From Whalleya microplaca (Eukaryota; Ascomycota; Sordariomycetes; Xylariales; Xylariaceae), in contig MU385805.1 in NCBI GenBank assembly GCA_022497155.1, forward strand, positions 1-59,920: 59,920 bases of DNA. Reading direction: 5' to 3'. Below are positions 55,327-59,920 of this stretch, one piece after another. A model generated the notes under the pieces. That model was not told the origin of the DNA and did no database searches. It saw only the letters and a program-made list of their open reading frames with translations. The translations under genes and the position numbers were made by a program. Numbering within the stretch: the stretch's first letter is position 1; each line of letters starts with the position of its first letter.

Positions 55327-57136
55327 ATGGAGTACTGGAAAGAAGGTAATGTGGTAACAGCCCTTGTTTTTGGCATTGCTGCCACGCTCAGCTATTTGGT
55401 AATATTGAACTTTACATCGCCACTCCGGCGATATCCTGGTCCGTTCCTTGCAAGTAAGTAGATACATGGCCATACGAAAAATTGATGTTCAACTATACAA
55501 ACCCAAGCGCTTCTGACCATATCACGATAGAGTGGACAAACTGGTGGAGATTCGCGTTGGTACGAACCGGCAGCTACCATCTCCATATTAAGAACCTTCA
55601 CGAGCAATATGGCCCGGTTGTTCGTATCGGGCCAAACCTACTAGATCTTGACATTCCTGAACTAGTCAAGGTACTATACGCTTCAGATGCAAATTGGCCG
55701 AAGGTAAGCTAGCTTCTTCATCGCTGATTATAATAGATTGATGTTAAATTGACCGTTTCATCAATAGACCGAGTTCTATAGGAATTCTAGTATAGTCGTT
55801 GACGGGAAAGTGCTCTATAATCTTTTCAGTGAAACGGATCCAGTACACCACATTCGTATGAGACGTCCCATCGCAAGATTCTTTCGACAGGACATCGTGC
55901 TTTCAAAAGAAGCTATTATGGATGATGTTGTCAAGGACCTTTGTAGCCACCTAGAGAAACGCTATCAGAGGCAGAGTTGCGACTTAGGAAGTTGGATCTC
56001 ATTCTGTAAGTATTCTGCTTCGCAAGGCACTAATCGAACATCTTTTGATGCGTAGTTAGGTGCATGGGACGTTATTAGCAGCTTAACGATCGGCCAGCCT
56101 TTTGGATATGTGGACAAAGGTTACGATTTTGATCAGTCACTCGGTAACAATGACAAGTTTTTAGATTAGTAGGTTCCCTTTGCGACTTGAGTGGGACAAG
56201 CTAACATCAGCCCTACCAGTTTTTCCGCCGTTGGCCAGATACCCTTCTTGGATTACCTCCTAGATAAAAATCCCATCGTGCATATCGGCCCGTCGTCTCT
56301 AGGGAATATGACTCGTATTTCCGCTGAGAATCTCGCCAAACGATTGGATGCTAAAGAGCCTCCATGTTCTGGAATACCTGATTACCTGCAACATTTCGTC
56401 GACATCAAGAGAGCCGATCCCAGCGTTACCGAAACCGATATCGTAATACACTTACTCGGTACTATGCTAGCCGGAGCCGACACAATAGCAATCACGATAC
56501 GCTCTATTTTCTACTACGCTCTACGGAACCCTCGAGTTTATCGTCGACTGGAAGAAGAGATCCTTGCTGCTAAGCTCGAGGAGCCAACGCCTTATTCTTT
56601 GGCTCAGAATCTGCCCTGTAAGTTTGGAGTGCTCTAGAGTGTAGATTTCCTGTTTGCTCACTGTTTCTCTAGATCTGGAAGCTACGGTGCGTGAAGGAAT
56701 GCGTATGCACCCCGGTATATGCATGCTGTTGGAGAGATACGTGCCCAAGGCGGGCTTCACCTTACCAGATGGTAACTACATTCCGCCGGGAACGTCGGTA
56801 GGAATCAATCCATACATAATAGGCCGTAATAAAGAAGTATGGGGTCCCGACGCCGACGAATTTCGACCTGAGAGGTGGCTGCGAATCGAAGGGGAAAGCG
56901 AGGATACGTACCGCCAACGCATGAGGCTCTTCAACGCCGCTGACCTGACCTTTGGCGGCGGTGATCGTGTGTGCATTGGCCGCCATATAGCACAGATGGA
57001 AGTATACAAGGTTGTTGCAACGCTCATCAGCCATTTCGAGATTCAATTGGCTGACCCTGGACGTGAATGGGAAGTAGTAGGAGGCTGGTTTCCTCGACAG
57101 AAGGGGTTGATATGCAACCTTAAAAGTCGTTCATAA
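55327..57136 (+). CDS. Cytochrome P450 monooxygenase (pisatin-demethylase-like)
   Basis: The model has six exons: 55327-55453, 55531-55703, 55768-56005, 56060-56168, 56220-56617 and 56673-57136, giving 502 aa, normal for a microsomal P450. It has an N-terminal membrane anchor (VVTALVFGIAATLSYLVIL) followed by YPGPFLA, an I-helix AGADT motif, an ExxR (EGMR), FRPERW, and the heme loop FGGGDRVCIG with Cys449 as iron ligand. All essential motifs are intact. The intron between exons 4 and 5 splits a TAG in the unspliced frame, giving KFLD/Y/FSAVGQIPFLDYL. It acts in the ER with a P450 reductase. The overall sequence resembles fungal pisatin-demethylase-like P450s, but the substrate is unknown. No other biosynthetic gene adjoins it in the window. 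It lies 170 bp from the right-hand transposon, so expression may be affected by heterochromatin (inference). Confidence 0.92.
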
Positions 57137-57307
57137 TCTATTTTGAGCACGCTTGTCGGTCTATAATATTGTAGCGATAGGGGTCGCTGTCACAAAGCCC
57201 CCTTTTCCTTCGAGGCATGGAACGCTTTGAGAGCACATTACTTCAATAGGACATACAGAGGAACTAATCGGACATCAATCAAATAATAAACAATCGATTC
57301 AAGTCGT

Positions 57308-59920
57308 CTAGACCTGTACAAGTCCCACCCACGGGGTTGGTCCCATAATCCCGTAGGACTCCCATGGGAATTTTTTTTTCCCATAGGAGTCCCATAGGAC
57401 CAATAAAAATTGATAGGACTACCTACGATAGTCCTACCCACAAGTTAAAAAATACGTAGGACTCCTATAGGACTCCTACGAAAAAAACTTAGTCCCATTA
57501 AGTCTTACATAAGAAATTAAAATATTAATTAATTATATTATAGCTACCTATAAAAGTAAGTTTTAATATAATAAAATAATATTGAAATAATTATAAGTAA
57601 TTAAATATTATTAGGAACTAGCTTTATTATAACTTATTAGTATCTAACTAGTTACATTCCGGCTAATAAGCTAAAACTAGGAAACTATTAAACTTTTTAT
57701 TATTTACATTTTTCCGACCTAATTTAAATATTTCTAATCCTAACGCGCAGTTAGCTATAATAGAAATCGAGTCTTTTTTTAATAGTATTATAAAAAGCAT
57801 TAATCCTTTAAAAAACGCCCTATTTAATAGTTCCCTAATACAACAAATTAATCTACAAATAATAGTTTTAATATCTTTATCGGACCAATTGCTTATATAT
57901 TTGAGTAATAAGAAATAACGATTCGATAGTTTTTCGATATTATTATAAAACTATTCTATAATTTTTTGTAATATTTTTTAAATCGAACTAAATAGCTCTT
58001 TATAAAGACGGGAATTAAAGAAACTAATACAGTACGCAATAAAAAAAAAACAAATATCGGGTACCTAATCTATATTTAAAAACTTCTTTAATTTAATTCG
58101 AATAATAATTTTATATCCGGTAACTTTAAAAAAAAAGCTGCCGTAAAAACTAGGATATAAACGTGCCCCACTAATACAAATACTATAATATATTAAATTA
58201 TTTTATAATTATTTTATTAATAACATACTTTAAAATTATAATAGGTTTAATTTTAACTAGTTTCGATAAACAAAATTACTAAAAATAAATATTATTCCCA
58301 ATTCTACCTAAATAAAATACCCGAATGCTACAAATAATACCGATATTTTTCTACTTTATATAGCGTAATAAAAATTGTCGTTTCTAAGTTATAATATCGG
58401 AAAATATAAAGCAGAATAGACAATATAAAAGAAATTTTTTTTCTGGCGATATAAAAAGTTTAGACAAAAAGGTATAAATAAGTTTAAATATATATAGTTT
58501 TTCTTTTATCTAAATAACCTACTAGTTTTATAATATTTTAAACCGATTTTTATTAGCGATAGTAAAATTAATAGCGTCTAATATTTGCCTAAAATAATTT
58601 TTATACTAATAAAACTTCGTATATAAAATGTCGATAATAATATATCAGCTAGTTTTTTATATACAATAAAATTTATATTTAACGCCTTAAAAAAATTAAA
58701 ATAATAAAATAATTATAAAATAATCTTATAACGACTTATAATTATTAGTCGATTTATTTTTTAGATAACTTTTTATATATTTTTAATATTAATATCGTTT
58801 TTGCTATCATTTTTTTAAAGGTATAGATTTATATACTTTCGAAAGCGGAGAAATTTGCAAATAATAAACTTAATTATTATTTTTATTATATTTTATTTAT
58901 TTATAAGCGAAAAAAAAAAGTCGCTCTCGTTTAATTTTTTAATATAAAATAATTTAAGGCCTCCCTAAAAAAGTAAAAGTTACTTAATAATTATAAATAT
59001 ACAAAAATTATAAAATAATCGCGAAATAATCAGATATTAAATATACTTTTTAAATTTATATATTAAATTCCAGGATATCTTTTTTAGTTAGGTATAAAAA
59101 ATATACTAATAAAAAAAAATAAAAGTATTAATCGGTAAAACTATACTATTTAAAATTATTCTCTTCGTTACGGAAGTAGTATTTTTCCTCCAGTCCTTCA
59201 TTTATATCAACCTAATCCGCGCTACTATTATCGAAACCTTCGGAAATCTCGGAATATTTCCGCGCAACTTAATTAAAATACTTTCCTTTTTCGGAACTAA
59301 AAGAAATTAAAATAGAAATAATCCTAAAATAATTAAATATATACTACTTTACCTCGATTTATATTATTATAACTTACTTCTAAATTTCGGTTTTACGATT
59401 AGTTATAATGGGATTTTTTTTTTACTAAGTATCAAATTATCGCTTAATTGCCTATTTTAAATTATAGCGGGCTTTTTTTATATTAAGAATTATAAGATTG
59501 AAATTTTTCTTTCGCTTCCGAGCCTTTTAAATATTCGGATTAATAAAAAGCTTATTATCCGGCTTGCGCCGTTTTACAACCGGAAACATAATACTAAAAT
59601 TAATTAAAAACTGATTATTTTACAATTAATTTATATATTTTATAATTACATACTTATTTTAAGCCTTTAAAAGTAATAAAGTAGGATTAAAAATAATATT
59701 ATAACTATAATATAATTATTAAAAAGTTAAAAATATTATAAAAAGCTACTGGAATAAATGCTAAAATTTAAGCGAGAGAAAATAAGGCTGGTGGTTAAAA
59801 AAATAAGGCTGCCTAAAATCTTAAGTTATTCCTTCCATTTTTAAAAATCACGCATTTTTATTATAAAAATAATAAAAATATAACTAATAAAAAAGACTTT
59901 TTTAATATATATATATTAAA
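57308..59920 (+). mobile_element. hAT-like DNA transposon copy D, RIP-degraded, runs off the window
   Basis: It begins CTAGACCTGTACAAGTCCC. The first 150 bp match the termini at 16684 and (inverted) 15267. The rest matches copy A in reverse complement to the very end of the window, where both reach the same AT-rich TTAATATATATATATT stretch. Differences from copy A in the parts compared are overwhelmingly C/T and G/A. Subterminal GGACTCC motifs and a palindrome around a poly-T core (57355-57395) repeat those of the other copies. There is no intact ORF. The other terminus is outside the window. Confidence 0.78.

Noticed and set aside
15267..57308. Whole island as a giant mobile element (Starship-like cargo)
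   Set aside because: The island holds conserved housekeeping genes (TIM44, OLA1, uS11m), no tyrosine-recombinase captain is seen, and the borders are ends of ordinary hAT-like copies pointing inward.
1..59920. tRNA or rRNA genes
   Set aside because: I looked for T-loop GGTTCRANNCC-like boxes paired with A boxes and saw no convincing combination. A tRNAscan run would settle it.

Overview
The window comes from the nuclear genome of a filamentous ascomycete, most likely a Sordariomycete. The evidence is short introns of about 50-100 nt with GTAAGT/GTANGT donors and CTAAC/CTGAC-like branch sites, a fungal gene set (TIM44, OLA1, uS11m, a VRL1/VARP-like VPS9 protein, a pisatin-demethylase-like P450), and AT-rich repeats whose mutations look like repeat-induced point mutation (RIP). 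The exact taxon cannot be read from the sequence.

Layout. Positions 1-15267 are an AT-rich, RIP-degraded repeat block. It holds an unclassified repeat (1-4920), a complete but dead Ty3/Gypsy LTR retrotransposon on the minus strand (4921-12411; two 191-bp LTRs, 5-bp ATTTA flanks, RT and integrase relics), a 25-bp AT minisatellite (12414-12636), and a degenerate hAT-like DNA transposon copy (about 12655-15267). A mostly unique 1.4-kb stretch follows. Next is a 1.05-kb hAT-type terminal-inverted-repeat element (16684-17737) with an 8-bp target-site duplication and an LTR-like insertion carrying three adjacent palindromes. From 57308 to the window end lies a second copy of the large hAT-like element, inverted relative to the first, so the same transposon end faces the gene island from both sides.

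Gene island (about 18.2-57.2 kb), left to right: a dynamin-like GTPase with an FG-rich tail (+); an epoxide-hydrolase-type alpha/beta hydrolase (+); a protein of 28 tandem Cys/His repeats (-); a NADAR-domain gene broken by one in-frame TGA (+); TIM44 (-) divergent from mitoribosomal uS11m (+); a PPPDE/DeSI-type cysteine isopeptidase (-); OLA1 (+); a proline-rich repetitive protein (-); a small 83-aa ORF (-); a 549-aa fungal protein of unknown function (-); a VPS9-ankyrin-PX protein of the VRL1/VARP type (-); a small F-box-like protein (-); and a microsomal cytochrome P450 with five introns (+). Three neighbouring pairs are convergent: NADAR/TIM44, uS11m/DeSI and OLA1/proline-rich protein.

The housekeeping core (TIM44, uS11m, OLA1, VRL1-like) suggests a normal chromosomal segment between heterochromatic repeat blocks rather than a mobile cargo. 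The accessory genes (dynamin-like GTPase, hydrolase, P450) sit nearest the repeat borders. The most unusual items are the 28-repeat Cys/His protein, the single UGA inside the NADAR domain, the palindrome array in the LTR-like insertion, and the inverted transposon copies bordering the island. Gene models were spliced by hand from reading frames and splice signals, without transcript data or database searches.
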